A stretch of DNA of 64,000 bases from Solibacteraceae bacterium (lineage in GTDB: Bacteria > Acidobacteriota > Terriglobia > Bryobacterales > Bryobacteraceae). This document shows positions 1-8,208 of this stretch, piece after piece. The notes under the pieces were generated by a model. It worked only from the letters and a program-made list of their open reading frames with translations, ran no database searches and was not told the origin of the DNA. The stretch spans positions 62,001-126,000 of the forward strand of contig JALSRK010000028.1 in assembly GCA_026984795.1 (NCBI GenBank). The letters are read 5' to 3'. Position 1 is the first letter of the stretch. Each line of letters begins with the position of its first letter. The translations under genes were made by a program, and so were the position numbers.

Positions 1-935
1 ATTCCTCGGTGGACGACGTCTACGCCCGTCCCATCGCGGAGCAATTCCAGAAGGAGACCGGCATCGAGGTGCGCTTCGTTCCCGACACGGAAGAGACGAA
101 GAGCACCGGGCTGGTGAACCGCCTGATTGCCGAGAGGGAGCGGCCCCAGGCCGACGTCTTCTGGAGCGGCGATCCGGTGCGGGCGGCGTTGCTGAAACTC
201 AAAGGCGTCACGGCCCCCTACCAATCGCCCAACGCCGAGGGGCTGCCGCGGCAGTACAGCGATCCGGAGTGGCACTGGACGGGTTTCTCGGCGCGGGCGC
301 GGGTGTTGGTCTACAACACGAATCTCGTGGCGCCGGACGAAAGGCCCTCCTCCATCATGGATCTGCTCGACGAGCGCTTCCGCGGCCAGGCATGTATCGC
401 CAACCCGCTGTTCGGCACTACCTCGATGCACGCCGCGGCTCTGTTCCAGGTGCTGGGGGAAGCGCGAGCCAAGGAGTTCTTCGAAAAGTTCATCGCCAAC
501 GGCGGGACCATCGTTTCCTCGAACGGCGAGGTGCGGAGGCGGGTGGCCGCGGGCGACTTCGCGGTCGGCATCACCGATACCGACGACGCCCACGTAGCCC
601 TACAGGAGGGCAAACCGGTTGGGGTGGTCTTTCCGGACGCCGGCGGCATGGGTACGCTGGTGATTCCCAATGCCGTGATGCTCATCCGCGGCGCTCCACA
701 CCCGGAAGCAGGCAAGAAGTTCATCGACTATCTGTTGAGGCCGGAGACGGAACTGGCCCTGGCCGAGAGCATCGCGGCCCAGATTCCGCTGCGGCCGGGC
801 GTGAAGCCTCCCGAAGGGGGCTACAGCTTGGACGAGATCACCCCGATGAAGGTGGACTACGTGCTCCTGGCCAAGGAACTGGAGAAACTCAGCCGGGGTT
901 TTCTGAAAGAATGGGTTGACGCCAACCTGAAATGA
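1..935 (+). CDS. Fe3+-type ABC transporter substrate-binding protein (5' truncated by window edge)
   Basis: This is a periplasmic solute-binding protein of the iron(III)/phosphonate extracellular binding family (FbpA-like). It would capture the ligand and deliver it to the permease encoded directly downstream. The visible part opens with a region around SVDDVYARPIAEQFQKETGI, which normally lies shortly after the signal peptide. The reading frame is open to base 3, so the true start and signal peptide lie left of the window and the internal GTG at position 9 is not a real start. About 310 residues remain. The stop overlaps the permease ATG (ATGA), so the genes are translationally coupled. The ligand is inferred from family resemblance; Fe3+ is most likely, but thiamine or 2-aminoethylphosphonate relatives cannot be excluded. 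Confidence 0.85.
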   Translation, partial: SSVDDVYARPIAEQFQKETGIEVRFVPDTEETKSTGLVNRLIAERERPQADVFWSGDPVRAALLKLKGVTAPYQSPNAEGLPRQYSDPEWHWTGFSARARVLVYNTNLVAPDERPSSIMDLLDERFRGQACIANPLFGTTSMHAAALFQVLGEARAKEFFEKFIANGGTIVSSNGEVRRRVAAGDFAVGITDTDDAHVALQEGKPVGVVFPDAGGMGTLVIPNAVMLIRGAPHPEAGKKFIDYLLRPETELALAESIAAQIPLRPGVKPPEGGYSLDEITPMKVDYVLLAKELEKLSRGFLKEWVDANLK

Positions 936-2509
936 TTTCCAGCGGGGTGCTCGAGCGGCCGGGGGTGTGGAGGGCTGGGGGAATCGGCCTGGCGCTGGTT
1001 CTGGCCGCCGCTCCTTCGATGGCGCTCGTGGCGTTGCTGCCCGGCGGCGGCGTCGAGCTCCGGCAACTCGCCGGGCCGGGCTTCCTGACCGCCCTGGGCC
1101 GTAGCTTTCTGGTGGCCGCCGCGGCGGCGCTGGTTTCGTTGGGAGCCGGGCTTCCGGCGGGTCTGGCGGCTGCTCTGTTCGAGTTTCCTCTTCGCCGGCC
1201 GCTGCTGGCGGCGCTGGCCCTGCCGCTGCTCGTCCCCTCGTTCTTGTGGGCCATCGGGCTCTCGATGTTGCGCATCGAGGCGGGGCTGCCCAAAGACGGG
1301 CTGCTTTCCGGCGCCACCGGATGCGTGATCGCCTTCGCCGCGCTGGGGATCCCCCTGGTGTGCTACACGAGTTACGCCGCCGCCCGCGGCATCTCGCGAA
1401 GCCAGGTGGACGCGGCCCGGCTGGCGGGTGGAGACCGGGCCGTGGTGCGATACGCCGCCGGGAGCACGCTGCCGGCGGCCGCCCTCGCAGCGCTGCTCGC
1501 CGGGGTGTTGGCGCTGGCCGATCCCGGGCCGGGGCAGATCCTCGGATACTCGGGCGTGGCCACCCAGATCCTGACCAGCTTCTCGGCGCTCTACGATTTC
1601 CGGCTTGCCGCCGCCCAGTGCCTGGCGCTGGGCGGGCTGGCGCTGGCGGTGATGGGACCAGCGGCATGGTGGGGAGCGAACAGGCTTTCCGAGCAACTGC
1701 TCGCCCGGGACGTCGAGCCCGCCGCGCCCCGCCGGAACGCCGTAGTCTCGATCGGCGGTCCGGCCCTGCTGGGCTCACTCGTTCTCACGCTGACCGTCCT
1801 TCCGCTGGCCGGGTTGCTGTGGCCTGTATGGCGCCGGCCGATGGTCCAGCGAGCGCTTCAGGATGTCGTCAGAACCGCCGGCGACACGGCGCTCTACGCC
1901 GGGCTGGCCGCACTGGTCTCCGTGATGTTGGCGGTGTTCCTGGCGGTGTGCGCCGGCCGGGACCCGCGATTGCGGCGGCTCCTGCTCACCGGGCTGCTCG
2001 TTCTCTTCGCTCTGCCTCCGTCGCTGAGCGCGCTGGGCATCGTCCGGCTGGGCAGCCTGGCTCCGGAACAGTTCGACGCCTTGCTCCGGAGCCGGGCGAC
2101 AGTGGGGTGGGCGCTGGGTCTGAGGTTCCTGCCCGTCGCCACGATCGTTCTGTTGCGCGCGGCCGGCTCCTTTTCTGCTTCCTGGGTCTCGGCGGCGGCG
2201 GTGCACGGCGTGGGCCTGGGCCGCTACCTGCGGAAGGTGCTCGTACCGATGCTGATGCCCGCCGCAGCGGTGGCCGCGGCGCTCGTCGCCTTGCTGGCGA
2301 CCGCCGAGCTGGGGACGGCGTTGCTGTTGCAGCCCCCCGGGGCAGGCTCGCTGACGGTGGCGATCTTCACGGTGATGGCCAACGCTCCGGAGTCTCTGGT
2401 GGCTACGTTGTGCCTGCTCTATATCGGCGGAGCCTTCGTGATTCTGCTAACAGTATGGGGGATCGTTCTGCGCCGGCGGGCGCCGGCCGGCGAGGCGGGG
2501 AGGCGATGA
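932..2509 (+). CDS. ABC transporter permease, FbpB-type (two fused permease domains)
   Basis: This is an inner-membrane permease of about 525 residues, long enough for the fused double-domain arrangement (about 12 membrane helices) typical of Fe3+ importers. The sequence is rich in long Ala/Leu/Val/Gly stretches. The two halves each contain the loop expected to dock on the ATPase, for example the region around LAGGDRAVVRYAAGS in the first half and AAAVHGVGLGRYLRKVLVPM in the second. It overlaps the binding-protein gene by 4 nt and is followed 39 nt later by the ATPase, giving a complete binding protein-permease-ATPase importer. The domain assignment comes from composition and context. Confidence 0.85.
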   Translation: MISSGVLERPGVWRAGGIGLALVLAAAPSMALVALLPGGGVELRQLAGPGFLTALGRSFLVAAAAALVSLGAGLPAGLAAALFEFPLRRPLLAALALPLLVPSFLWAIGLSMLRIEAGLPKDGLLSGATGCVIAFAALGIPLVCYTSYAAARGISRSQVDAARLAGGDRAVVRYAAGSTLPAAALAALLAGVLALADPGPGQILGYSGVATQILTSFSALYDFRLAAAQCLALGGLALAVMGPAAWWGANRLSEQLLARDVEPAAPRRNAVVSIGGPALLGSLVLTLTVLPLAGLLWPVWRRPMVQRALQDVVRTAGDTALYAGLAALVSVMLAVFLAVCAGRDPRLRRLLLTGLLVLFALPPSLSALGIVRLGSLAPEQFDALLRSRATVGWALGLRFLPVATIVLLRAAGSFSASWVSAAAVHGVGLGRYLRKVLVPMLMPAAAVAAALVALLATAELGTALLLQPPGAGSLTVAIFTVMANAPESLVATLCLLYIGGAFVILLTVWGIVLRRRAPAGEAGRR

Positions 2510-2548
2510 CCGGGATTTGATCGCGGGGGCCGGGCGGTCCGGGAGGCC

Positions 2549-3307
2549 ATGGATTCACTCGTCGAGTTGCGAAAGGTTTCGAAGCGCTACGGTGCGCTCA
2601 CCGTCTTCGAAGGCGTTTCGCTCGAGGTCAAGCGGCTCGAGCACCTGGCTCTGGTCGGGCCTTCGGGGTGCGGCAAGTCCACGCTGCTGCGGTTGATCGC
2701 CGGCCTCGCGCTTCCCACGGGGGGCGAAGTGTGGCTGAACGGCCGGCGGGCATCCGTTCCGGGAAGAATCGAGGTTCCTCCCCACGAGCGCCGGCTCGCG
2801 ATGGTGTTTCAAGACCTGGCCCTGTGGCCCAATCTGTCGGTCCGGGACAACGTCGTGCTCGGGCTCTCGGGGATGCGGTTGGCGGGCCGGGAGCGCGTCC
2901 GGCGGGCTGTGGAGACCCTGGAGCTTTGCGGGATCGCGTCCCTGGCGGACCGGAAGCCGGCGTCTCTGTCCGGGGGACAGCTCCAGCGGGTGGCGCTGGC
3001 CCGGGCCCTGGCGGTGCATCCGGAACTGCTGCTGCTGGACGAGCCCTTCACGGCGCTGGATTTGACCACGAAGGCCCGGATCACCGCGGAGATCCGGCGG
3101 CTCTGCGCCGAACGGCGGGTCACCATCGTCATGGTCACCCACGACCCGATGGAGGCGACGGCGATGTGCTCGCGCGGCGCGGTCCTGGAAGGGGGGACCA
3201 TCCGCGAAGAGGGCGATTTCCGGGAGCTATTAGAGCGGCCGGTTTCGGAGACCCTTCGGGCGTTCTTGAGCCAGCTTCCGAACCGGCCCGGCGGCCGGCG
3301 GCGCTGA
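2549..3307 (+). CDS. ABC transporter ATP-binding protein (Fe3+/spermidine type)
   Basis: This 252-residue ATPase energises the upstream permease. It has a Walker A motif (GPSGCGKSTLL, about residue 36), a Q-loop (MVFQDLALWPNL), an ABC signature (SLSGGQLQRVALARAL), a Walker B motif (LLLLDEPFTALD) and an H-loop (MVTHDPMEA). No C-terminal TOBE-like regulatory domain follows, so it is shorter than the typical 350-residue FbpC. The ATG at 2549 follows a purine-rich GGGAGG. The pattern QDLALWPNLSVRDNV is usual for Fe3+ and spermidine/putrescine importers. Confidence 0.9.
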   Translation: MDSLVELRKVSKRYGALTVFEGVSLEVKRLEHLALVGPSGCGKSTLLRLIAGLALPTGGEVWLNGRRASVPGRIEVPPHERRLAMVFQDLALWPNLSVRDNVVLGLSGMRLAGRERVRRAVETLELCGIASLADRKPASLSGGQLQRVALARALAVHPELLLLDEPFTALDLTTKARITAEIRRLCAERRVTIVMVTHDPMEATAMCSRGAVLEGGTIREEGDFRELLERPVSETLRAFLSQLPNRPGGRRR

Positions 3308-3348
3308 CCCGCATTCCCGGGAGCCGGAGCCCGGGACGGGCCGGCTGG

Positions 3349-3354
3349 TATCAT
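3349..3354 (+). promoter_or_regulatory. Putative -10 box (TATCAT) of the aldo/keto reductase gene
   Basis: TATCAT ends 10 nt before the ATG at 3365, with no Shine-Dalgarno sequence in between. The spacing fits a leaderless or nearly leaderless transcript. It is one of several similarly placed hexamers in this window. Confidence 0.35.
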
Positions 3355-3364
3355 CGTGGGCGAG

Positions 3365-4336
3365 ATGCGTTACCGGACACTCGGACGGACTGGATTCGAA
3401 CTGAGCGAGATCGGCTATGGAGCCTGGGGTATCGGCGGCAAGCAGTGGCTGGGCGCCACCTACGACGAGTCGTTGGCGGCTCTGCGGCGGGCCATCGAGC
3501 TGGGGCTGAACTTCATCGACACGGCGCTGGCCTACGGCGACGGGCACAGCGAGCAGCTCGTCGGGAAGGCGGCGAAAGAGGCGGACAGGCGCATCTACAT
3601 CGCCACGAAGGTTCCACCGAAGAACCAGCTCTGGCCGGCGCGGCCGGGCATAGGCATCGAAGAGGTCTTTCCGTACGACTACATCATGGCCTGTGCGGAC
3701 GAGAGCCTGCGCAACCTGGGCGTGGAAACGATCGACCTGCTGCAGCTTCACGTCTGGAACCCGGAGTGGATCGGCCGGGACGAGTGGAAGCGGGCCTTCG
3801 AGGACCTGAAGCGGGCCGGGAAGGTGCGGGCCGTGGGCGTCTCCATCAACGACCACGATCCGGACTCGGCGCTCGAGCTGGTGCGCACGGGGCTGATCGA
3901 TTCGGTCCAGGTGATCTACAACATCTGGGACCAGTCGCCGGAGGAGAATCTGTTCCCGGCGTGCCAGGAGCACCAGGTCGGCGTGATCGCGCGGGTGCCG
4001 CTGGACGAAGGCGGGCTGACAGGCACGATCACGCCGGAGACGGAGTTCCCGCCGGGCGACTTCCGGGCGCTGTACTTCAAAGGCGACCGCAAGCGGCAGG
4101 TCTGGGAGCGGGTGGAGGCTCTGAAACGGGACCTGGCCGGGGTTCCGGGAACGCTGCCGGAGATCGCCCTGCGGTTCTGCCTGTCGCACCCGGCGGTGAC
4201 GAGCGTGATTCCGGGGATGCGGCGCATCCAGACGGTGGAGTCGAGCTGCTCGGTGAGCGACCTTGGGCCGCTGGACGCCGAGACGCTGGCGATCCTGAAG
4301 AAGCACCGCTGGCCGCGGAACTTCTATCCGGAGTGA
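3365..4336 (+). CDS. Aldo/keto reductase family oxidoreductase
   Basis: This is a cytosolic NAD(P)H-dependent oxidoreductase with a TIM-barrel fold, about 323 residues. The start MRYRTLGRTGFELSEIGYG is the classical aldo/keto reductase N-terminus. The tetrad Asp and Tyr are visible in FIDTALAYGDGHSE, a Lys in ATKVPP, and the His in LLQLHVWNPEW. The C-terminal cofactor region contains SVIPGMRRIQTVESS. The frame stays open to a GTG at 3356, but the ATG at 3365 matches the family start. The substrate is unknown; related proteins act on sugars and other carbonyl compounds. Confidence 0.88.
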   Translation: MRYRTLGRTGFELSEIGYGAWGIGGKQWLGATYDESLAALRRAIELGLNFIDTALAYGDGHSEQLVGKAAKEADRRIYIATKVPPKNQLWPARPGIGIEEVFPYDYIMACADESLRNLGVETIDLLQLHVWNPEWIGRDEWKRAFEDLKRAGKVRAVGVSINDHDPDSALELVRTGLIDSVQVIYNIWDQSPEENLFPACQEHQVGVIARVPLDEGGLTGTITPETEFPPGDFRALYFKGDRKRQVWERVEALKRDLAGVPGTLPEIALRFCLSHPAVTSVIPGMRRIQTVESSCSVSDLGPLDAETLAILKKHRWPRNFYPE

Positions 4337-4360
4337 GGCTCCGGGACGGCGCCCCGGCGG

Positions 4361-5692
4361 TTACCGCAGCGCCGCCAGCAGCTTGCCGGTGCGGCTCAGC
4401 AGGCGGTAGCGGGCGAGCTGGAGGGCGTAGCGCGCCTCGTAGAAGGCGATCCACTTCTGGTTCTCGACGAAGCGCGCGGCTTCCACTTCCCGGATGGAGG
4501 CGTGGCCCTCGTCCATCTTGGCGAGCGCGATGTCCAACTCTTTGCGGGCCAGGTCGAGTTCCATCCGCGCCAGTTCCAGATCCCCTTGGGCGCGCCGGAC
4601 CTCCTGGAAGCGGCGCCGGGCTTCGACGTCGATGCGACTGCGGGCGGCGGCCAACCGGGTTTCCAGCTTGCGCACCTCGAGCTGGGCCTGCGAGATGGTG
4701 GCCTTGTAGGCGGGGCCCATGAAGAGGGGCACCTGGAAGGAGACGCCGATCTGGGCGTTGTGGCGCTGGAAGCGGCGGAAGAACTCCTCGAAGTTGTTGA
4801 ACCTGGCGAACAGGCCGTACTTGGCCACCAGGCTCATCCGGGGCAGCCGCTCGCTCTTCTCGGCCTTGACGGCGAACCCTTTGGCGCGCAGGGAAGCTTG
4901 CAGGCGGCGCAGCTCCACGTCGGCGTCCAAGGCGGCCGCGGCGGCTTCTTCCTCGGAGAGCGGCAGCGGGGCCTTCGGCGGCCCGTCGTCTCCGGCGGCC
5001 TGGACGCGGTCGCCGGCCGGGTAGCCGAGGACGGAGGCGAGGCGGGCTTCGGCGTAGCGGCGGTCCGCCTCGGCGGCCTCGAAGCGGCGGCGGGCGCGGG
5101 CGACGTCGAGTTCGGCCCGCTGGACCTCGACCGGCAAGGCGCGCCCGGCTTCGGCGCGGAGGCGGAGCGCTTCGGCCACGCGCTGGAGTCCTTCGGCCTG
5201 GGCGCGCATCGTCTCGGCGACGCGGGCGGCGCGCTCGACCTCGAGGAACAGCTCGACGGTGCGCAGCACGGCCTCTTCCTGCTTCTCCTCGGCGCTCAGG
5301 GCGGCGCTCCTGGCCTCTTCGCGGGCCTCGGCGAGCCGGTAGCGGCGGGAACGGTCGAAGACCGAGGCGACGCCGGTGACGTCGATCACCGAGGGGGCCT
5401 GCTGGTCCACGGTCATGGGGAAACCGTAGGTGGCGGCCAGCCCGCTGCCGACGAAGACCTTGGGGATGAAGGGATCGCGGGCCACATCGACCTGGCGGGC
5501 GGCCTTGCCGGCCTCGAGCCGCGCCAGCACCAGGTCCGGGTTCTGTTTCAGGGCCAGCTCGACCGCCTGCCGCAGCGTCAGGGTGTGCGTGGCCGCGTTG
5601 ACGGGGCCGCCGGCGGCGGTCAGCAGACCGGCCAGCATGGTCAGAGCGATTCGCGTCGTGGAGCGTGTCATACGTTTCGTCATCAGGTTCAC
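4361..5692 (-). CDS. TolC-family outer membrane efflux protein
   Basis: This 443-residue outer-membrane channel protein has a signal peptide (residues about 8-33, ending near VNAA) and the two long alpha-helical repeats typical of the OEP/TolC family. These are Ala/Arg/Glu-rich heptad stretches around residues 150-230 and 340-430. The first mature segment, LTLRQAVELALKQNPDLVLA, is the usual OEP opening. It is the last gene of the minus-strand set TPR protein, MacB-like permease, TolC, with 55 nt to the permease. It would form the outer-membrane exit of a tripartite exporter whose adaptor and ATPase are not adjacent. Confidence 0.9.
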   Translation of the reverse strand: MNLMTKRMTRSTTRIALTMLAGLLTAAGGPVNAATHTLTLRQAVELALKQNPDLVLARLEAGKAARQVDVARDPFIPKVFVGSGLAATYGFPMTVDQQAPSVIDVTGVASVFDRSRRYRLAEAREEARSAALSAEEKQEEAVLRTVELFLEVERAARVAETMRAQAEGLQRVAEALRLRAEAGRALPVEVQRAELDVARARRRFEAAEADRRYAEARLASVLGYPAGDRVQAAGDDGPPKAPLPLSEEEAAAAALDADVELRRLQASLRAKGFAVKAEKSERLPRMSLVAKYGLFARFNNFEEFFRRFQRHNAQIGVSFQVPLFMGPAYKATISQAQLEVRKLETRLAAARSRIDVEARRRFQEVRRAQGDLELARMELDLARKELDIALAKMDEGHASIREVEAARFVENQKWIAFYEARYALQLARYRLLSRTGKLLAALR

Positions 5693-5747
5693 AGGACAAT
5701 CTCTTCGATCGCCGCAAACGGCGCGTGCGGGCTTCGCGCCGGCGGCG

Positions 5748-6953
5748 TCACTCGTACCGCAGCGCCTCCGTGGGATTGAGCCGCGCCGCCCGGTTCGCGG
5801 GCAGCAGCCCGAAGACGGTTCCCACCAGGAAGGAGACGGCGAAGGCCACGGCGACCGAAAGCGCGGAAACCGGGACCTGGATCTCCTCCACGGCGTAGTT
5901 CACCGCCGCCGGGATCGAGATTCCCACCACGATGCCGGCCAGCCCTCCGGCGACGCTGATCAGGATCGCCTCGAAGAGGAACTGGCGGAGGATGTCGCGC
6001 CGGGAGGCCCCCACCGACATGCGGATGCCGATTTCGCGGGTCCGCTCGGTCACCGTGACCAGCATGATGTTCATGATGCCGATGCCGGAGATGACCAGCG
6101 AGATGGCGGCGACCAGAATCAGCACGATGGTGAGGATCCAGGCGATGTTCGAGGCGGCTTCGAGGATCCCGGTGAGGTTCTCCACCGTGTAGCGCGCTCC
6201 GGGGCGGTGGCGGCTTTCGAGGATCGAGCGCACGGCGGCGGTGAGCGGCACCACGTCCTCGGCGCGCTTCACCTGAACGTACATCGGGTCGATGCGTTCG
6301 ACGGGGGTGAAGTAGCGCAAAAGAGTGATCGGGATCAAGACGGTTTCCCGGGAGAGTTCGGAAAGGCCGAAACTCTCGGTCTTTTCCCGGAACGTGCCGA
6401 TGACGGTGAACTGCAGTCCGTGGATCTTGATCCTCCGGCCGACGGCCGCCTGCCGGCCGCCGTAGAGCCGCGTGGCGAGGCGTTCGGTGAGCATGGCCAC
6501 TTTCCGGCGGAGGGCGACGTCTTCGGCGTCCATGAACCGGCCGGCCAGCAGGACGAGGTTGCGCACGGCGGGGTATTGTTCGTCGGAGCCGATCACTTTG
6601 ACGTCCTCCTCGCGGCCCTGGATCATCATGGTGTCGTAGGTGGTCATGACGCCGGTGGCGGCAATGATGCGGTCGCCGAGGGCTTCGCGCACCGCCTCGA
6701 CGTCCGCCATCTTGATGAAGTCCGCCTCGGCCGCCCGGACCGCCTTGCTGCCGGCCTCGTAGTAGGCGTAGATCATGTTCGAGCCGATGCCGCGGATCTG
6801 CTCGAGCACGTAGTCGCGGCTGGTGAGCGAGATGGTCACCACCAGGATCACCGAGGCGTTGCCGATGACCAGGCCCAGGGCGGTGAGGAACGTACGCAAG
6901 CGATTCGCCTGCAGGGCGTCCCAGCTCGAGCGCAGGGCTTCGTCGAACCGCAT
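5748..6953 (-). CDS. MacB-like/FtsX-family ABC exporter permease without its ATPase
   Basis: This 401-residue inner-membrane protein has the MacB layout. An N-terminal helix (about residues 20-42, FLTALGLVIGNASVILVVT) is followed by a periplasmic MacB_PCD domain (about 43-270) and a C-terminal FtsX domain with three helices. The FtsX part includes the conserved region around TERTREIGIRMSVGASRRDI. Canonical MacB proteins carry an N-terminal ATPase, which is missing here, and no ATPase gene lies next to it. Its start overlaps the stop of the TPR gene (TGATG), so the two are coupled. Lipoprotein, peptide or macrolide export are all possible. Confidence 0.88.
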   Translation of the reverse strand: MRFDEALRSSWDALQANRLRTFLTALGLVIGNASVILVVTISLTSRDYVLEQIRGIGSNMIYAYYEAGSKAVRAAEADFIKMADVEAVREALGDRIIAATGVMTTYDTMMIQGREEDVKVIGSDEQYPAVRNLVLLAGRFMDAEDVALRRKVAMLTERLATRLYGGRQAAVGRRIKIHGLQFTVIGTFREKTESFGLSELSRETVLIPITLLRYFTPVERIDPMYVQVKRAEDVVPLTAAVRSILESRHRPGARYTVENLTGILEAASNIAWILTIVLILVAAISLVISGIGIMNIMLVTVTERTREIGIRMSVGASRRDILRQFLFEAILISVAGGLAGIVVGISIPAAVNYAVEEIQVPVSALSVAVAFAVSFLVGTVFGLLPANRAARLNPTEALRYE

Positions 6954-7825
6954 CAGTCTCTCTCCAGTTTCGCCAACAACTCGCGAGCTTCCCAGCGCGG
7001 CGGATCATCGGGGGTGATGCGGGCTTCGAGATAAGCGCGGAGCAGGCGGCGGGCCTCGGTGCGGTTACGTTTCGCTTTCAGGTAGGTCTTGGCGCGAACG
7101 AAGAGGATCTTCGGCGCGCCCGGGTGCAGGCGTTCCGCGCGGGCGAACAGCTCCTCGGCCTCCCGGCGGCGGCCGCGCTCACTGAGAAAAGCGGCGAGAT
7201 CCAGCAACCGTCCGACGCGTTCCGGCTCGAGCTCGAGCGCGCGGCGGAGGTGGGATTCGGCGGCCTGCCAGTCCTTGCGTTTCCGGGCCAATTCGGCTTG
7301 TGCCCATTCGTACTCGGCGGCGTCGAGTTCCCGCAACCGCTCCGCCAGGCGCACAGCTTTCTGTGCGCCGCCGCCGAGGAAGCCCGGGGCCTGGAGATAG
7401 AACAGGAAGAGGTCGACGAGGGCTTCGGCGTTGCGCGGGTCGAGTTCGACGGCTTTTTCGAAAGCCTGGCGGGCCCTCTTCGCCCGGCCGAGGGCCCTGA
7501 GCACGTTGCCCTTCTCGGCCTGCCGCCCGTAGGCCCGGCCGAGCCAGTTCCACCAAGGCGACCGGGACGGATCGGCGGCGACGGCCTGGCGGAGGGCATC
7601 CACCGCCTTGGAGAACTCGCCCTCTCCGTAGTAGGCCTTCCCGAGCAAGGCCCAGGCGGCGGGGGACTTCTCGGGCAGCGGGGCCAGCCGCTCGATCACG
7701 CCGCGGTAGTCGGCGCGCTGGAACAGAGCTTCGGCGGCCGCCAGCGGCCCGGCGAAGCCCGGCGTCGAGAGCAGCAAGAGAAGTAGCGGGATCAGAGTGC
7801 GCAGAGACGGCACGACTCGCTTCAT
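6953..7825 (-). CDS. Secreted tetratricopeptide-repeat protein
   Basis: This 290-residue protein has an N-terminal signal peptide (hydrophobic residues about 9-25, followed by GFAGPLAAAEALF) and then tandem TPR units. Examples are the segments around AWALLGKAYYGEGEFSKAVD, ARQAFEKAVELDPRNAEALV and ESHLRRALELEPERVGRLLD. TPRs mediate protein-protein contacts, here presumably in the periplasm. It is the first gene of the TPR-permease-TolC operon and overlaps the permease start, so it may be an assembly or accessory factor of that exporter. No enzymatic motif is visible. Confidence 0.85.
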   Translation of the reverse strand: MKRVVPSLRTLIPLLLLLLSTPGFAGPLAAAEALFQRADYRGVIERLAPLPEKSPAAWALLGKAYYGEGEFSKAVDALRQAVAADPSRSPWWNWLGRAYGRQAEKGNVLRALGRAKRARQAFEKAVELDPRNAEALVDLFLFYLQAPGFLGGGAQKAVRLAERLRELDAAEYEWAQAELARKRKDWQAAESHLRRALELEPERVGRLLDLAAFLSERGRRREAEELFARAERLHPGAPKILFVRAKTYLKAKRNRTEARRLLRAYLEARITPDDPPRWEARELLAKLERD

Positions 7826-7919
7826 TTTCGCTGATTGCCGGACGGCAGTTCAGGCCCGCGCGGCCGGGCTCCTGGAGCGTTGCCTCGCTGGGCCTTGGGC
7901 CCACTGGCGCGAGGTGAGG

Positions 7920-8150
7920 ATGAGTCCCGACCCGCGCCAGGCGCTCTGCTATCAGTGCCACGCGCCCCGGGCTGGGATGGCGTCCGGCTCCGGCGACGAC
8001 CGCACGTGCCAGGGCATCCATGAGGGCATCGGCTGTCTGGCCTGCCACGCCGGGCACACGATGGAGACCCGGGCCTCGTGCGCCAACCGCCATCCGGAAG
8101 GTGTGCCGCCGCGGCACTGGAAGAGCCTGGCCAACCAGACGGGGGACTGA
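7920..8150 (+). pseudogene. Relic of a multihaem cytochrome c-like protein
   Basis: A short frame encodes two CxxCH haem-binding motifs, LCYQCH and CLACH, separated by about 30 residues. A third site reads CANRH instead of CxxCH; a single TGC-to-CGC change would explain this. The frame ends soon afterwards, while multihaem cytochromes of this kind continue for many more residues. The same frame is open upstream of the ATG at 7920, and residues that look homologous (around [17 protein letters not shown]) extend towards the divergent TPR gene start. No signal peptide is visible, so haem attachment would not be possible as it stands. I read it as a decayed fragment; a small diverged gene is the alternative. 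Confidence 0.5.
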
Positions 8151-8208
8151 CATAGGCCGGCGCTTCGCCCCAAGCGGTTCTATACACTCGAACGAGGAGA
8201 TGCCGAGC

